Shown here one piece after another: positions 40,305-49,508 of a DNA stretch of 64,000 nucleotides. The first letter of the stretch is position 1. Every line of letters starts with the position of its first letter. The notes beneath the pieces are model-generated. The model ran no database searches and was not told the origin of the DNA. It saw only the letters and a list, made by a program, of their open reading frames with translations. Both the position numbers and the translations under genes were made by a program. Origin of the DNA: Streptomyces bicolor (GTDB taxonomy: Bacteria > Actinomycetota > Actinomycetes > Streptomycetales > Streptomycetaceae); the NCBI RefSeq assembly GCF_000719285.1, contig NZ_JOFS01000020.1, forward strand, positions 288,319 through 352,318, in the 5' to 3' direction.

Positions 40305-42527
40305 ATGGAGAAAATCTGCGACTTCGTCCTAGGACGGAAGCGACTTGTGCGGATGCTCGTCATCCTGATGCTGCTCGCCGGGGGCGCGGCCATCGGTCTG
40401 TTGATCCCGAACATGGACGAGCGCAACGCCTACCCCGGATTACCCGGGTACGAGGCGAACCAGCGAATCATGAAGACCTACGGAAACGGCGGCTACGAAC
40501 GGCCCTTCGTCCCCGTCGTGACGCTGCCCGAAGGGCAACGGGCCGAAGACCCGGAGACGAAGGCGGCGTTGGGCCGCGCCTTCGACGACGCCGCCGAGAA
40601 GGTCGACGCACGCGTCGCGTCGTACGCCAACACCTCGGACGAGGCGTTCCTCGGCGACGACGGCAGGACGACCTTCGGTCTGGTCTTCAGCGGACCGGTC
40701 GAACAGGGCGGGCTGCCGGGCAGCGCGCTCGGTGAGGCGCCCGAGCTCGGCCCCGTGATCGCCGACGCCATGCGCGACGCACTGCCGCCCGGCTCCGAGG
40801 TGCAGGTCACCGGGCTCGATTCGCTGGCGACCGGCTCCGACCAGGGAGGCCTCAACGTGCCGGTGAAGCTGCTGGTCACCATCGGCGCTGCGATCGCGGT
40901 ACTGATGTACGTCTTCCGTTCCGCCCTGGCCTTCGTACCGCTGCTGACCGCGTTCGTCGCGGTGCCCGTATCGTTCGTGGGACTGCTCGCGGTGAGCCCG
41001 TTCATCTCCATCCACGAGACGACGGTCATCATGCTGCCGCTCTTCGGGGTCGGCATCGCGATCGACTACGCGCTGATCCTGGTCACGCGCTGGCGCGAGG
41101 AGGAGGCGAAGGGTCACCACGGTGACGACGCGGTGCGCCGCGCCATGGCCACCTCCGGGCACGCCATCGTCTTCTCGGCCGGCGCGGTCGCCATCGGCCT
41201 GGTCACCATGGTGCTGCTGCCGATTCCGCTGATCCGCAGCCTCGGTGTCGGCGGAATGATGGTCACCGCGGCGAGTGCCCTGGTCTCGCTGACGCTGCTG
41301 CCGCTGCTGCTCAGCTCCTCGGGCCGGCGCCTCCAGCGGCGCCGGGCGGCCGGGCGGGCGGACAGCGCCGGCCTGCGGCGGGAGGCGTCGGCCGGGCGGT
41401 TCTGGACCGGCGTCGCCAGGAACGTGGTCCGTTTCAGGTGGCTGACCGCCGCGGCGAGCGGCGCGGTCCTGCTGGCCCTGTCCGTCACGGCGTTCGGCCT
41501 CAACCTCTCGGTGCCGACCACGGACCGGCTGTCCGACTCCGGCGCGGGCCGGGCGGGGCTCACCTCGCTGACGGACAGCGGAGTGCCCTCGGGGACCCTG
41601 ACTTCCTTCGACGTGTACGTCCCCGACGGCACCGATCCGGCGGCCGTCGCCGACACGCTCCGTGCCACGGACGGGGTGTACGCGGTCGCCGCACCGCAGG
41701 ACGGGGAGTGGCGCCGGGACGGCTCAGCGGTCCTCACCGTGCTGCCGAGCGACGAGGGCGGTTCGTCCGCCGGTGAGGACACCATCGCCCGGGTGGTCGA
41801 CGCGGTGCCGGACGGCACCCTGGTCGGCGGCAACGTCACTCAGCAGATCGACTACGTGGACGTCACCTACTCGGCCTTTCCGTGGATGCTGGCCGTGCTG
41901 TCCCTGGTGACCTTCGTGATGCTGGCACGGGCCTTCCGGTCGCTGCTGCTGCCGCTGAAGGCGATCCTGCTGAACCTGCTGTCGCTCGGCGCGGTGCTCG
42001 GCGCGATGGTCGTCCTGTGGCAGTGGGGCTGGGGCACCGAGGCGGTGCTCGGCATCCAGCCGGACGGCTCCATCGGAACCTTCGTACCGGTGACCATCTT
42101 CGCCTTCCTGTACGGGCTTTCGATGGACTACGAGGTGTTCATCCTGTCCCGGATCCGGGAGGAGTACGACCGCACCGGATCCACCCGGACCGCGGTGGTG
42201 AACGGCGTGGGACGCACCGGCAGGCTGGTCACCTGTGCCGCGCTGATCCTGTTCTGCTCCTTCGCCTCGATGGCCGCCGGCGGTGAGCTCGACGTGTCGA
42301 TCTTCGCTTCCGGCATCGCGCTGGGCATCCTCATCGACGCCACGCTCATCCGCGGCCTCCTGGTGCCCGCCACGGTCGCGATGATGGGCAAGTGGAACTG
42401 GTGGCTGCCCGCCTGGGCCGCCCGTGTGCTGCGGGTCGCGCCGTCACCGGTCCGTGCGGAGGCGGCGGCGCACGAGCAGCCCGCCGATCCGGAGCCGGTC
42501 GGCATGGCCGGTACGGGGCGGGGGTGA
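40305..42527 (+). CDS. MMPL-family exporter of the polyketide cluster
   Basis: A 740-residue MMPL transporter in two homologous halves of about six helices each with two large outside loops. Signature segments: MLPLFGVGIAIDYALILVTR in the first half and LYGLSMDYEVFILSRIREEY in the second, with the Asp-Tyr pairs for proton coupling. The N-terminus MEKICDFVLGRKRLVRMLVI begins directly with the first helix, as is common for antibiotic exporters of this family. It probably exports the polyketide and so gives self-resistance. The ATG has no strong ribosome binding site. Codon 46 is TTA (40440-40442), pointing to bldA control. Expression probably depends on the divergent two-component system. Confidence 0.92.
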   Translation: MEKICDFVLGRKRLVRMLVILMLLAGGAAIGLLIPNMDERNAYPGLPGYEANQRIMKTYGNGGYERPFVPVVTLPEGQRAEDPETKAALGRAFDDAAEKVDARVASYANTSDEAFLGDDGRTTFGLVFSGPVEQGGLPGSALGEAPELGPVIADAMRDALPPGSEVQVTGLDSLATGSDQGGLNVPVKLLVTIGAAIAVLMYVFRSALAFVPLLTAFVAVPVSFVGLLAVSPFISIHETTVIMLPLFGVGIAIDYALILVTRWREEEAKGHHGDDAVRRAMATSGHAIVFSAGAVAIGLVTMVLLPIPLIRSLGVGGMMVTAASALVSLTLLPLLLSSSGRRLQRRRAAGRADSAGLRREASAGRFWTGVARNVVRFRWLTAAASGAVLLALSVTAFGLNLSVPTTDRLSDSGAGRAGLTSLTDSGVPSGTLTSFDVYVPDGTDPAAVADTLRATDGVYAVAAPQDGEWRRDGSAVLTVLPSDEGGSSAGEDTIARVVDAVPDGTLVGGNVTQQIDYVDVTYSAFPWMLAVLSLVTFVMLARAFRSLLLPLKAILLNLLSLGAVLGAMVVLWQWGWGTEAVLGIQPDGSIGTFVPVTIFAFLYGLSMDYEVFILSRIREEYDRTGSTRTAVVNGVGRTGRLVTCAALILFCSFASMAAGGELDVSIFASGIALGILIDATLIRGLLVPATVAMMGKWNWWLPAWAARVLRVAPSPVRAEAAAHEQPADPEPVGMAGTGRG

Positions 42528-42560
42528 GGCCCTCATCGGCGCCGTCGTCGGCCGGGCGAC

Positions 42561-42608
42561 GCATCGGTGCCGTGACCGACCGGGAGTGGACGGTCACGGC
42601 ACCGATGC
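42561..42608. terminator. Perfect 18-base-pair hairpin between MMPL and cyclase genes
   Basis: GCATCGGTGCCGTGACCG (42561-42578) and its exact complement (42591-42608) enclose a 12-base loop between two convergent genes. The stem is unusually long and perfect, and should end transcription in both directions. Confidence 0.85.
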
Positions 42609-42622
42609 GCGCGGTCGGGTCG

Positions 42623-42961
42623 CTACACCCCCTCTTGGGGGGTCCAGCGGTAGAAGGACGTCGCGGTGGCGTCCGCCGGACTGCGCCAGGTCTCCGGGTC
42701 GTAGGGGGAGATGAGGGGATCCAGCTCGGCGCACAGCCGCTGGAAGTCCTCACGGACCCGTGCGGCGGCCATGGCGTGGTCCGCGTCTCCCTCGAACTCC
42801 ACCAGGTGGAAGTAGAGATCGTCCTGGTAATGGAAGAGCTCGCGGCGGGTCACTCCGAGATCGGCGGGCAGCGAGGTCCGGTCGGAGGCGCCGAATATGG
42901 AAGCGACTTCCTCCGCTTTCTCCGGTGCCATGCGGGCGACGATGAGAATCCGATCGGCCAT
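42623..42961 (-). CDS. TcmI-family polyketide cyclase
   Basis: A 112-residue protein with the TcmI pattern: RILIVARMAPEKAEEVASIF, then GVTRRELFHYQDDLYFHLVE and RVREDFQRLCAELDPLISPY, with the C-terminal WRSPADATATSFYRWT. It is a ferredoxin-like dimeric cyclase that closes a late ring of aromatic polyketides, the role of TcmI and of WhiE ORFVII. AGGAG lies about 6 bases before the ATG. It is separated from the main PKS operon by nearly 9 kb and belongs to a leftward transcript that may begin with the kinase at 44741. Confidence 0.92.
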   Translation of the reverse strand: MADRILIVARMAPEKAEEVASIFGASDRTSLPADLGVTRRELFHYQDDLYFHLVEFEGDADHAMAAARVREDFQRLCAELDPLISPYDPETWRSPADATATSFYRWTPQEGV

Positions 42962-43100
42962 GGGCGTCTCCTGTGCGGCTGTGTGGCGGCGGACACAATT
43001 CAGCGCTCACGCTAAGGAGGACCGGCCCGAGCTGTCCTCCCCCGCCGGGAGGGAATTCCGCCTCCCCCGTACGGAGGAGGCCCACCGGATTCCAGGAGGC

Positions 43101-43760
43101 TCAGACAAGCCCGTTCTCATAGGCGTAAATGACAACCTGCACCCGATCCTGCACACCCAGTTTCCGATACAGGTGCTGCACATGGGATTTGATCGTGCTT
43201 TCCCCCAGGGTGAGCTTCTCCGCAATCATCGCGTTTCCGTATCCCTGGACCAGCAGCCGGAATACATCGAGTTCCCGGCCGGTGAGGGACTGCAGTTCGG
43301 CGGCGGCCGCGGAGGGTACGGCGGGCCGGCGGACGAACTCCCTGATGAGCCGCCGGGTGACCGACGGGGACAGCAGGGCACCGCCGTCGGTCACTTCCCG
43401 TACCGCCTCGGCGAGTTGGGCCGGGGAGGAGTCCTTGATCAGGAAACCGCTGGCTCCGGCCCTGAGGGCCTCGAAGACGTACTCGTCCTGGTCGTACATG
43501 GTGAGCATGACGATCTTCGGCGCGGAGTCCCGGGGGCCTCCGGAGAAGATCCGCCTGGTCGCCTCCAGGCCGCTCATCCGAGGCATGTTCACATCCATGA
43601 GGACGACGTCCGGTGCTGTGCGCCGCACCAGTTCCAGCGCCTCGGCGCCGTTCGACGCCTCCCCGAGGATGGCGATGTCCACCAGCGGCGCGAACACCGC
43701 GCGCAGTCCCTGGCGCACCAATGGCTGATCGTCGACGATGAGCAGGCGTATCGGTTTCAT
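43101..43760 (-). CDS. NarL/LuxR-type response regulator
   Basis: A 219-residue regulator. The receiver starts IRLLIVDDQPLVRQGLRAVF, the phosphorylated residue is Asp56 (VVLMDVNMPRMSGLE), and the Lys is in GFLIKDSSPAQLAEAV. The LuxR helix-turn-helix is at the C-terminus: LTGRELDVFRLLVQGYGNAM followed by EKLTLGESTIKSHVQHLYRK. AGGAAGG lies 3 bases before the ATG. The cognate kinase gene ends 189 bases upstream, a rather wide spacing. As a cluster-end regulator it may activate the PKS operons. Confidence 0.93.
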   Translation of the reverse strand: MKPIRLLIVDDQPLVRQGLRAVFAPLVDIAILGEASNGAEALELVRRTAPDVVLMDVNMPRMSGLEATRRIFSGGPRDSAPKIVMLTMYDQDEYVFEALRAGASGFLIKDSSPAQLAEAVREVTDGGALLSPSVTRRLIREFVRRPAVPSAAAAELQSLTGRELDVFRLLVQGYGNAMIAEKLTLGESTIKSHVQHLYRKLGVQDRVQVVIYAYENGLV

Positions 43761-43949
43761 GGGCCTTCCTGGGAACTCTCGGTCCGGGTGCGCACGGTCG
43801 CGCCGAGGCACCCTCGGCGGTCGAAGCACACGAGCCGGGAGTTCGTCGGCATCGACGGCCGTCCGTATGCCGCGGCGCTCCGCCCGCCTATGCCAGTGCC
43901 CACCCGGCGATCCTTCCGGGTGGGGTTGGCCGGTCCTGCCGGGCGGTAC

Positions 43950-44741
43950 CTAGGCGGTCGCCCGGACAGGCCGGCCGGGACGGCTGGGCAGAACGGTCGT
44001 GATCCGTACGCCCCCGCCGGGCAGTTCCTCGTAGTCGAAGGAACCGCCCAGTTCGGCGGCGCGTCGCCGCATATGGAAAAGGCCCTGCCCCGTGCCGGGG
44101 ATCAGGGGGACGGCTGTCTGGCCGCGCCCTCTGCAGCGCACACCGTCGTCCCCCCGGGAAACGGGCGTGCTGACGATGCTCACATCGAGCTGCTCGCCGA
44201 ACTCGACCCGCACCTCTATGGGCCCCTCACCGTGCTTGATGGCGTTGGTGACGCCCTCCTGAATGATGCGCAGCGCAGCAAGTCGTGTGCTGGCGTGCAG
44301 GTTTCCCTCCGCCTCGACGTTGTCGAAGTGAACGGCGAGATCCACTTGCGGGAGGTCGATGCCGAGGGCGATCACCTGGTCCGAGAGAGAGGCTTGTTCC
44401 GTCGGCGCTCGTCCGGATCGCGGCAGCCAGCCGACAGCCTCACGGATCTCTCGCTGGACCTCCAGGGCCAGATCTTCGATGGCGTGCGCCGCCTTTGGCG
44501 CATCGGTGGACAGTTGACGAGCGTGCATGACGATGCCCAGCATCCGGTGCCCGGCACCGTCGTGCAGCTCGGAGGCGATGCGGACCCGCTCGCGAATCCG
44601 CTCCTGCCTGGCTAATTCCTTGAGATGGCGACTCCGCGTTCTTGCGCGGATGAGGATACCCAGTGCGACCGAGAAAGCCACAAGCTCGAAAAGAAATAGA
44701 TTACGCGCATGTGAAACAACGGAGAATATTCCGCTCCCCAC
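43950..44741 (-). CDS. NarL-type sensor histidine kinase, possibly N-terminally truncated
   Basis: A 263-residue kinase. One membrane helix (LFLFELVAFSVALGILIRAR) is followed by the HisKA_3 phosphorylation box RIASELHDGAGHRMLGIVMH, the N-box ALRIIQEGVTNAIKHGEGPI and the G-box IPGTGQGLFHMRRRAAELGG. It lacks a sensor domain, and GTG at 44741 has only a weak upstream GGGGGGA. Another frame (44612-44881) just before it looks like a plausible N-terminus, so a frameshift is possible. Codon usage at the start is unusually AT-rich, with rare codons CTA and CTT. Bases 44613-44615 are a TTA codon. Confidence 0.8.
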   Translation of the reverse strand: MGSGIFSVVSHARNLFLFELVAFSVALGILIRARTRSRHLKELARQERIRERVRIASELHDGAGHRMLGIVMHARQLSTDAPKAAHAIEDLALEVQREIREAVGWLPRSGRAPTEQASLSDQVIALGIDLPQVDLAVHFDNVEAEGNLHASTRLAALRIIQEGVTNAIKHGEGPIEVRVEFGEQLDVSIVSTPVSRGDDGVRCRGRGQTAVPLIPGTGQGLFHMRRRAAELGGSFDYEELPGGGVRITTVLPSRPGRPVRATA

Positions 44742-44969
44742 TGTGGATCATCCCCCCGTAAGAACATCCACCAGTCTTTGGCCGACCGTACCATGGGCTC
44801 GTTGAGCACGGGGAGAAGAATCATGACGAACCCTGGGTAACCCCTTAGAGTTCTCTGTGAGCCCGGCCTGATGATCACCAATTGTTGAATCGATAATCTC
44901 CAGGGAAACCGGTGAGGAATTCAATATTCCGGTTTGTTTGGACGCCGCCCGGGTGGGGTTCCGGGATTC
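44742..44969. other. AT-richer gap at the right edge of the cluster
   Basis: This 228-base stretch is clearly lower in GC than its surroundings. It holds GGAATTCAATATTCC (44910-44924), a near palindrome, and the possible displaced N-terminal coding part of the kinase (leftward, from 44881). The rest is probably the promoter of the kinase. The conserved mnmA gene ends at its right side, so it also marks the cluster boundary. No integrase or tRNA end is visible. Confidence 0.5.
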
Positions 44970-46100
44970 TCAGACGGCCGAGGCCGTCGCCCGCACCGTC
45001 GACGCGATCGTCGCCGAGCCCACCACGCGCGTGCCGTCGTACAGGACGATCGCCTGGCCGGGGGCCACGCCGCGGACCGGCTCGGTGAAGGTGACCTCCA
45101 GCGAGCCGTCGACCAGCTCGGCGGTGACCTCGGTCTCGCCGCCGTGGGCGCGCAGCTGGGCGGTGTAGGTGCCGGGGCCGGTCGGGGCGGCGCCGCACCA
45201 GCGGGGCTTGACGGCGGTGAGGGCGCTGACGTCCAGGGCGGACGCGGGGCCGACCGTCACCGTGTTGTTCACCGGCGAGATGTCGAGGACGTAGCGCGGC
45301 TTGCCGTCGGCGGCCGGGGTGCCGATGCGCAGGCCCTTGCGCTGGCCGATGGTGAAGCCGTAAGCGCCCTCGTGCGTGCCGAGCTTGGCTCCCGACTCGT
45401 CGACGATGTCGCCCTCCGCCTTGCCGAGGCGGTTCGCGAGGAAGCCCTGGGTGTCGCCGTCGGCGATGAAGCAGATGTCGTGCGAGTCGGGCTTCTTCGC
45501 GACCGCCAGGCCCCTGCGCTCGGCCTCGGCGCGGATCTCGTCCTTCGTCGTCACCGTGTCGCCGAGCGGGAACATCGCGTGCGCCAGCTGCTTCTCGTCC
45601 AGCACGCCGAGGACGTACGACTGGTCCTTGGCCATGTCGGAGGCGCGGTGCAGCTCACGTGTGCCGTCCTCGTTCAGCACGACCTGCGCGTAGTGGCCGG
45701 TGCAGACCGCGTCGAAGCCGAGGGCCAGCGCCTTGTCCAGCAGGGCCGCGAACTTGATCTTCTCGTTGCAGCGCAGGCAGGGGTTGGGCGTGCGGCCGGC
45801 CTCGTACTCGGCGACGAAGTCCTCGACCACGTCCTCGCGGAAGCGGTCGGCGAGGTCCCACACGTAGAACGGGATGCCGATCACGTCGGCGGCACGGCGG
45901 GCGTCGCGCGAGTCCTCGATGGTGCAACAGCCCCGCGCGCCCGTGCGGAAGGATTGGGGGTTCGCGGACAGTGCGAGGTGGACGCCGGTCACGTCGTGGC
46001 CCGCTTCGGCCGCGCGGGCGGCGGCGACGGCGGAGTCGACCCCGCCGGACATGGCGGCGAGGACACGGAGGGGGCGGGAGGGCTGCGCGGTGTCAGTCAT
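44970..46100 (-). CDS. mnmA: tRNA 2-thiouridylase
   Basis: A 376-residue MnmA (TrmU) that puts sulfur on the wobble uridine of Lys, Glu and Gln tRNAs. The PP-loop is [20 protein letters not shown]. The two catalytic cysteines are in [14 protein letters not shown] and [20 protein letters not shown]. The latter is a family signature. The C-terminal barrel carries [12 protein letters not shown]. Sulfur is probably supplied by the cysteine desulfurase encoded 0.8 kb to the right. Length and residues are normal. The start is ATG at 46100. Confidence 0.97.
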   Translation of the reverse strand: MTDTAQPSRPLRVLAAMSGGVDSAVAAARAAEAGHDVTGVHLALSANPQSFRTGARGCCTIEDSRDARRAADVIGIPFYVWDLADRFREDVVEDFVAEYEAGRTPNPCLRCNEKIKFAALLDKALALGFDAVCTGHYAQVVLNEDGTRELHRASDMAKDQSYVLGVLDEKQLAHAMFPLGDTVTTKDEIRAEAERRGLAVAKKPDSHDICFIADGDTQGFLANRLGKAEGDIVDESGAKLGTHEGAYGFTIGQRKGLRIGTPAADGKPRYVLDISPVNNTVTVGPASALDVSALTAVKPRWCGAAPTGPGTYTAQLRAHGGETEVTAELVDGSLEVTFTEPVRGVAPGQAIVLYDGTRVVGSATIASTVRATASAV

Positions 46101-46160
46101 AACCCTTCCAGGGTACGGGGGCGCGGGAACCAGGACCCGCGAGTATCCGTTGACGATCAC

Positions 46161-46826
46161 ATGGGACAGCGGAAGGCCTCGAAGGACGGCGACCGGAAGG
46201 TCGGTCGTCGCGCACTGCTCATCGGCGGAACGGCGGCCGCCGTGGGCTCGGCCGTGCTGGCCCGCGACGAACTGGCCCGCCTGTGGTGGCGGGTGCCGGG
46301 CGTGGAGAAGCCGCGCGAGGAGGGCGAGGTCGACTTCGCCGGCGCGCGGTGGGTGGCGGCGTCGGACGAGAACTGGCGGCGGGCGGACCGGCCCGACGAC
46401 TACGGCATAGACATGGTGATCATCCATGTCACCCAGGGCAGCTTCGACAGTGCGGTGAAGGTGTTCCAGGACCCTGATCACGGTGCCGCCGCGCACTACA
46501 TCGTCCGTAAGGACGGCCACATCACACAGATGATCCGCGAGCTGGACGTGGCCTACCACGCGGGCAACCGTGACTACAACGAGCGCAGCGTCGGCATCGA
46601 GCACGAGGGCTTCGTGGACCGGCCCCAGGACCTCACGGACGAGATGTACGAGGCGTCGGCGCGGCTGACCGCCCGGATATGCGCGCGCTACGACATCCCC
46701 GTCGACCGCGAGCACATCATCGGGCATGTGGAGGTGCCGGGAACCGACCACACGGATCCCGGGGAGCACTGGGACTGGGACCGGTACATGAAGCTCGTGC
46801 GGGAGGCTCGTACGGCTCAGGCGTGA
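46161..46826 (+). CDS. N-acetylmuramoyl-L-alanine amidase, Tat-type signal
   Basis: A 221-residue amidase. The N-terminus has a twin-arginine region ([20 protein letters not shown]) that suggests Tat export. The amidase_2/PGRP domain has [57 protein letters not shown] and [20 protein letters not shown], containing the zinc-binding His residues and the catalytic Tyr/His environment. It would cut the bond between muramic acid and the peptide in the cell wall. The gene is alone between two leftward genes. Confidence 0.92.
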   Translation: MGQRKASKDGDRKVGRRALLIGGTAAAVGSAVLARDELARLWWRVPGVEKPREEGEVDFAGARWVAASDENWRRADRPDDYGIDMVIIHVTQGSFDSAVKVFQDPDHGAAAHYIVRKDGHITQMIRELDVAYHAGNRDYNERSVGIEHEGFVDRPQDLTDEMYEASARLTARICARYDIPVDREHIIGHVEVPGTDHTDPGEHWDWDRYMKLVREARTAQA

Positions 46827-46857
46827 GGTCGGACCGGCCTCGGCATCCTGGAACGCC

Positions 46858-48033
46858 TTACGTCAGGCCCGCCGCCCGCGCCCTTTCCACCGCCGGGCCG
46901 ATCGCCTTCGCGACGGCCTCGACGTCGGCCTCGGTGGAGGTGTGGCCGAGGGAGAAGCGGAGGGTGCCGCGGGCCAGGTCGGGGTCGGTGCCGGTGGCGA
47001 GGAGGACGTGGCTGGGCTGGGCGACGCCCGCGGTGCAGGCGGAGCCGGTGGAGCACTCGATGCCCTGGGCGTCCAGGAGGAGCAGCAGGGAGTCGCCCTC
47101 GCAGCCGGGGAAGGTGAAGTGCGCGTTGGCGGGGAGACGGCCGCCGGGTGCCGGGTCGCCGCCGAGGATCGCGTCCGGGACCGCCGTACGGACCGCCTCG
47201 ACCAGGGCGTCGCGCAGGGCGCCGATCTCGGTGGCGAACCATTCGCGCTGCTCGGCGGCGAGGCGGCCGGCGACCGCGAAGGAGGCGACGGCGGGGACGT
47301 CGAGGGTGCCGGAGCGGACGTGGCGCTCCTGGCCGCCGCCGTGCAGGACGGGCACGGGGGTGTACTCGCGGCCGAGGATCAGCGCGCCGATACCGTACGG
47401 GCCGCCGATCTTGTGGCCCGACACCGTCATCGCGGCGAGGCCCGAGGCGGCGAAGTCGACGGGGACCTGGCCGAAGGCCTGGACGGCGTCGGCGTGCAGG
47501 GGGACGTCGAACTCCTTTGCCACGTCGGCAAGTTCGCGGATCGGCATGACGGTGCCGATCTCGTTGTTGGCCCACATCACGGTGGCCAGGGCGACGTCGT
47601 GGGGACTGCGGGCGATGGCCTCGCGCAGGGCGTCCGGGTGGACCCGGCCGTAGGAGTCGACCGGGAGGTACTCGACGTTCGCGCCCTCGTGCTCGGCGAG
47701 CCAGTGGACGGCGTCGAGGACGGCGTGGTGTTCGACGGGGCTGGCCAGGACGCGGGTGCGGGTGCCTGCCGGGTCGGCGTCGCGGCGGGACCAGTACAGG
47801 CCCTTGACCGCGAGGTTGTCGGCCTCGGTGCCGCCGGAGGTGAAGACGACCTCGCTGGGGCGGGCGCCGAGCGCTTCCGCGAGGGTTTCGCGAGCCTCCT
47901 CGACGGTGCGCCTGGCGCGGCGGCCTGATGCGTGGAGGGAGGAGGCGTTGCCGGTGACGCTCAGCTGGGCGGTCAGCGCCTCTGCCGCCTCCGGGAGCAT
48001 GGGGGTCGTCGCGGCGTGGTCGAGGTAAGCCAT
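46858..48033 (-). CDS. Cysteine desulfurase, NifS/IscS type
   Basis: A 391-residue PLP enzyme. The start is [20 protein letters not shown], the PLP environment is [17 protein letters not shown], the Schiff-base Lys is in [20 protein letters not shown] and the sulfur-carrying Cys in [20 protein letters not shown]. It releases sulfur from cysteine for tRNA thiolation, fitting its neighbour mnmA. It ends 31 bases from the convergent amidase. The length is normal and all active-site residues are present. Confidence 0.95.
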   Translation of the reverse strand: MAYLDHAATTPMLPEAAEALTAQLSVTGNASSLHASGRRARRTVEEARETLAEALGARPSEVVFTSGGTEADNLAVKGLYWSRRDADPAGTRTRVLASPVEHHAVLDAVHWLAEHEGANVEYLPVDSYGRVHPDALREAIARSPHDVALATVMWANNEIGTVMPIRELADVAKEFDVPLHADAVQAFGQVPVDFAASGLAAMTVSGHKIGGPYGIGALILGREYTPVPVLHGGGQERHVRSGTLDVPAVASFAVAGRLAAEQREWFATEIGALRDALVEAVRTAVPDAILGGDPAPGGRLPANAHFTFPGCEGDSLLLLLDAQGIECSTGSACTAGVAQPSHVLLATGTDPDLARGTLRFSLGHTSTEADVEAVAKAIGPAVERARAAGLT

Positions 48034-48174
48034 GGTGGCCACGATTCTAGAGGGCGCCGGTAAGAGGCCTTGTGTCAAGGCGCCTTTCCCGGGTTGCCGC
48101 CGGAGTTGGTGGCGACGCGCCCGGCGCTGCAGGCCGTGCCCACCCTCCCCCGAGCACCACAACCTATGGGCCCC

Positions 48175-48453
48175 CTAGAAGCTCCACGACAGCGTGTTGT
48201 CCAGCTGGATGAACGTCAGCAGGACCAGCAGGTCGGCGACGCCCAGGCCCATGCCCAGGAAAGCCCGGCCCCTGCGCTTCGTGCCGCGCCACAGGGAGAC
48301 CGCCGCCAGGACGATGGCGGTCGGGCCGAGGAAGATGTTGAAGACCAGCAGGCCGAGGAGGCCGAGGACGAAGGACGCCACGGCCATGCCGTCGGCGTCG
48401 CGGCGGCGGGCGCGCGGGCCGGGGCTGGTGGTGGCCGGTGCGGTCAGTTGCAT
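48175..48453 (-). CDS. DUF4190 membrane protein
   Basis: A 92-residue protein with two membrane helices: ADGMAVASFVLGLLGLLVFN runs into IFLGPTAIVLAAVSLW, and after a basic loop (RGTKRRGRAFLGMGLG) comes VADLLVLLTFIQL. The A-x-x-S-x-x-L-G-L-L-G start and the L-G-P-x-A-I-x-L motif are those of DUF4190. Function unknown. It is the second gene of a small leftward unit behind the 50-residue membrane peptide. Confidence 0.85.
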   Translation of the reverse strand: MQLTAPATTSPGPRARRRDADGMAVASFVLGLLGLLVFNIFLGPTAIVLAAVSLWRGTKRRGRAFLGMGLGVADLLVLLTFIQLDNTLSWSF

Positions 48454-48491
48454 GAGGGTCAGCTCCCCAGAAGTCGGTTCGATCGACGAAG

Positions 48492-48644
48492 TCAGTTGCG
48501 GCGGGCGTGACGCTCGCGGGCGGCGAAGATGCCCAGCCAGATGGCGATCACTGCGGCGGCGACGGCGGTGAAGGTGAGCGGTGCGTGGGCCACGGCGCCC
48601 AGCACGACGCCCAGCAGCAGGAGCGCGGCGACGAGGAAGAGCAT
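48492..48644 (-). CDS. 50-residue membrane peptide
   Basis: A very short gene, MLFLVAALLLLGVVLGAVAH then APLTFTAVAAAVIAIWLGIF and a basic end AARERHARRN. It has two hydrophobic helices, an arrangement common for Streptomyces single-gene membrane peptides. AAGGGGGA lies 8 bases before the ATG, a strong ribosome binding site. It is divergent from the TetR gene, and the repeated AACAGTTGT sites lie in between, so it and the DUF4190 gene behind it are likely targets of that regulator. Confidence 0.75.
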   Translation of the reverse strand: MLFLVAALLLLGVVLGAVAHAPLTFTAVAAAVIAIWLGIFAARERHARRN

Positions 48645-48700
48645 GGGTCGGATCCCCCTTCGAGATCTCGCCCTCCGAGATCTCTCTCGTTACGGTTCGG

Positions 48701-48785
48701 TGAACAGTTGTAGTAACAGTTGTTCACTGACTCCAAGTCTAGCGCGCCCCACGGCTTTTCAATTCCAGAGAACAGTTGTTAACTG
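48701..48785. promoter_or_regulatory. Operator cluster of the TetR regulator
   Basis: AACAGTTGT occurs three times, at 48703-48711, 48715-48723 and 48771-48779. The first two form a 26-base palindrome bounded by TGAACA (48701) and TGTTCA (48726). The third is part of CAGTTGTTAACTG (48773-48785), just before the TetR start. This fits binding sites for autoregulation and control of the divergent membrane peptides. Confidence 0.75.
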
Positions 48786-48791
48786 CATGGC

Positions 48792-49418
48792 ATGAGTCAC
48801 ACCCTCGGCATTCGGCAGGCCCAGAAACAGAAGACCCGGCAGTCGCTCCTGGACGCAGCGCTGGGACTGCTGGAGGAGCAGAGCCTGAGCAGTCTGGGCC
48901 TGCGCGAGGTCACCCGCGAGGTGGGCGTCGCCCCGACGGCGTTCTACCGGCACTTCCGCTCCACCGCCGACCTCGGCGTCGCCCTCGTCGAGGAGGCGCT
49001 CGGCAGCCTGCACCCCATGATCCGCACGATCGTCAGCTCGGCCGGCGACAGCGATCAACGCATTGAGCGCGCCGTCGAGTTGATCGCCCGGCACGTCGAG
49101 ACGCACCCGGCCCACGTCCGCTTCATCGCCCGCGAACGACATGGCGGGGTGCAGTCGGTGCGGGAGGCGATCCAGGACCAACTGGCCCGCTTCGCCGAGG
49201 AAGTGAAGGTCGCGCTCACCAAGGACCCGGTCTCCGCGGGCTGGAACGACGACGACCTCCTCATGCTCGCCAACCTCTACGTCGACCAGATGCTGATGAC
49301 GGCCTCCCTGTTCCTGGACGCCCTGGAGGCACCCCAGGAGGAGCGGCAGCGCGTCGCCCAGGTCGCCACCCGCCAGATGCGGCTGATCAGCATCGGCCGC
49401 GAACACTGGCTGGACTGA
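48792..49418 (+). CDS. TetR-family regulator, FabR-like
   Basis: A 208-residue regulator with an N-terminal helix-turn-helix (TRQSLLDAALGLLEEQSLSS, LGLREVTREVGVAPTAFYRH, FRSTADLGVALVEEALG). The ligand domain has IARHVETHPAHVRFIARERH and VDQMLMTASLFLDALEA, similar to fatty-acid-related TetR proteins of the FabR type. It probably senses an acyl compound; this is inferred. By position it controls itself and the leftward membrane-peptide genes through the AACAGTTGT sites. A hairpin follows. Confidence 0.88.
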   Translation: MSHTLGIRQAQKQKTRQSLLDAALGLLEEQSLSSLGLREVTREVGVAPTAFYRHFRSTADLGVALVEEALGSLHPMIRTIVSSAGDSDQRIERAVELIARHVETHPAHVRFIARERHGGVQSVREAIQDQLARFAEEVKVALTKDPVSAGWNDDDLLMLANLYVDQMLMTASLFLDALEAPQEERQRVAQVATRQMRLISIGREHWLD

Positions 49419-49432
49419 GCACGGGCAACGCA

Positions 49433-49470
49433 ACAGGGCGGCACCCCCGTCCCCGGGAGCACCGCCCTGT
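49433..49470 (+). terminator. Terminator after the TetR gene
   Basis: ACAGGGCGG (49433-49441) pairs with CCGCCCTGT (49462-49470), with more partial pairing (CCCC/GGGG) inside the loop. It lies 15 bases after the TetR stop and before the convergent low-complexity gene. Confidence 0.65.
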
Positions 49471-49508
49471 CACACGGCTCTCATACGGCTGTCGTACGGC
49501 GTATCGCG

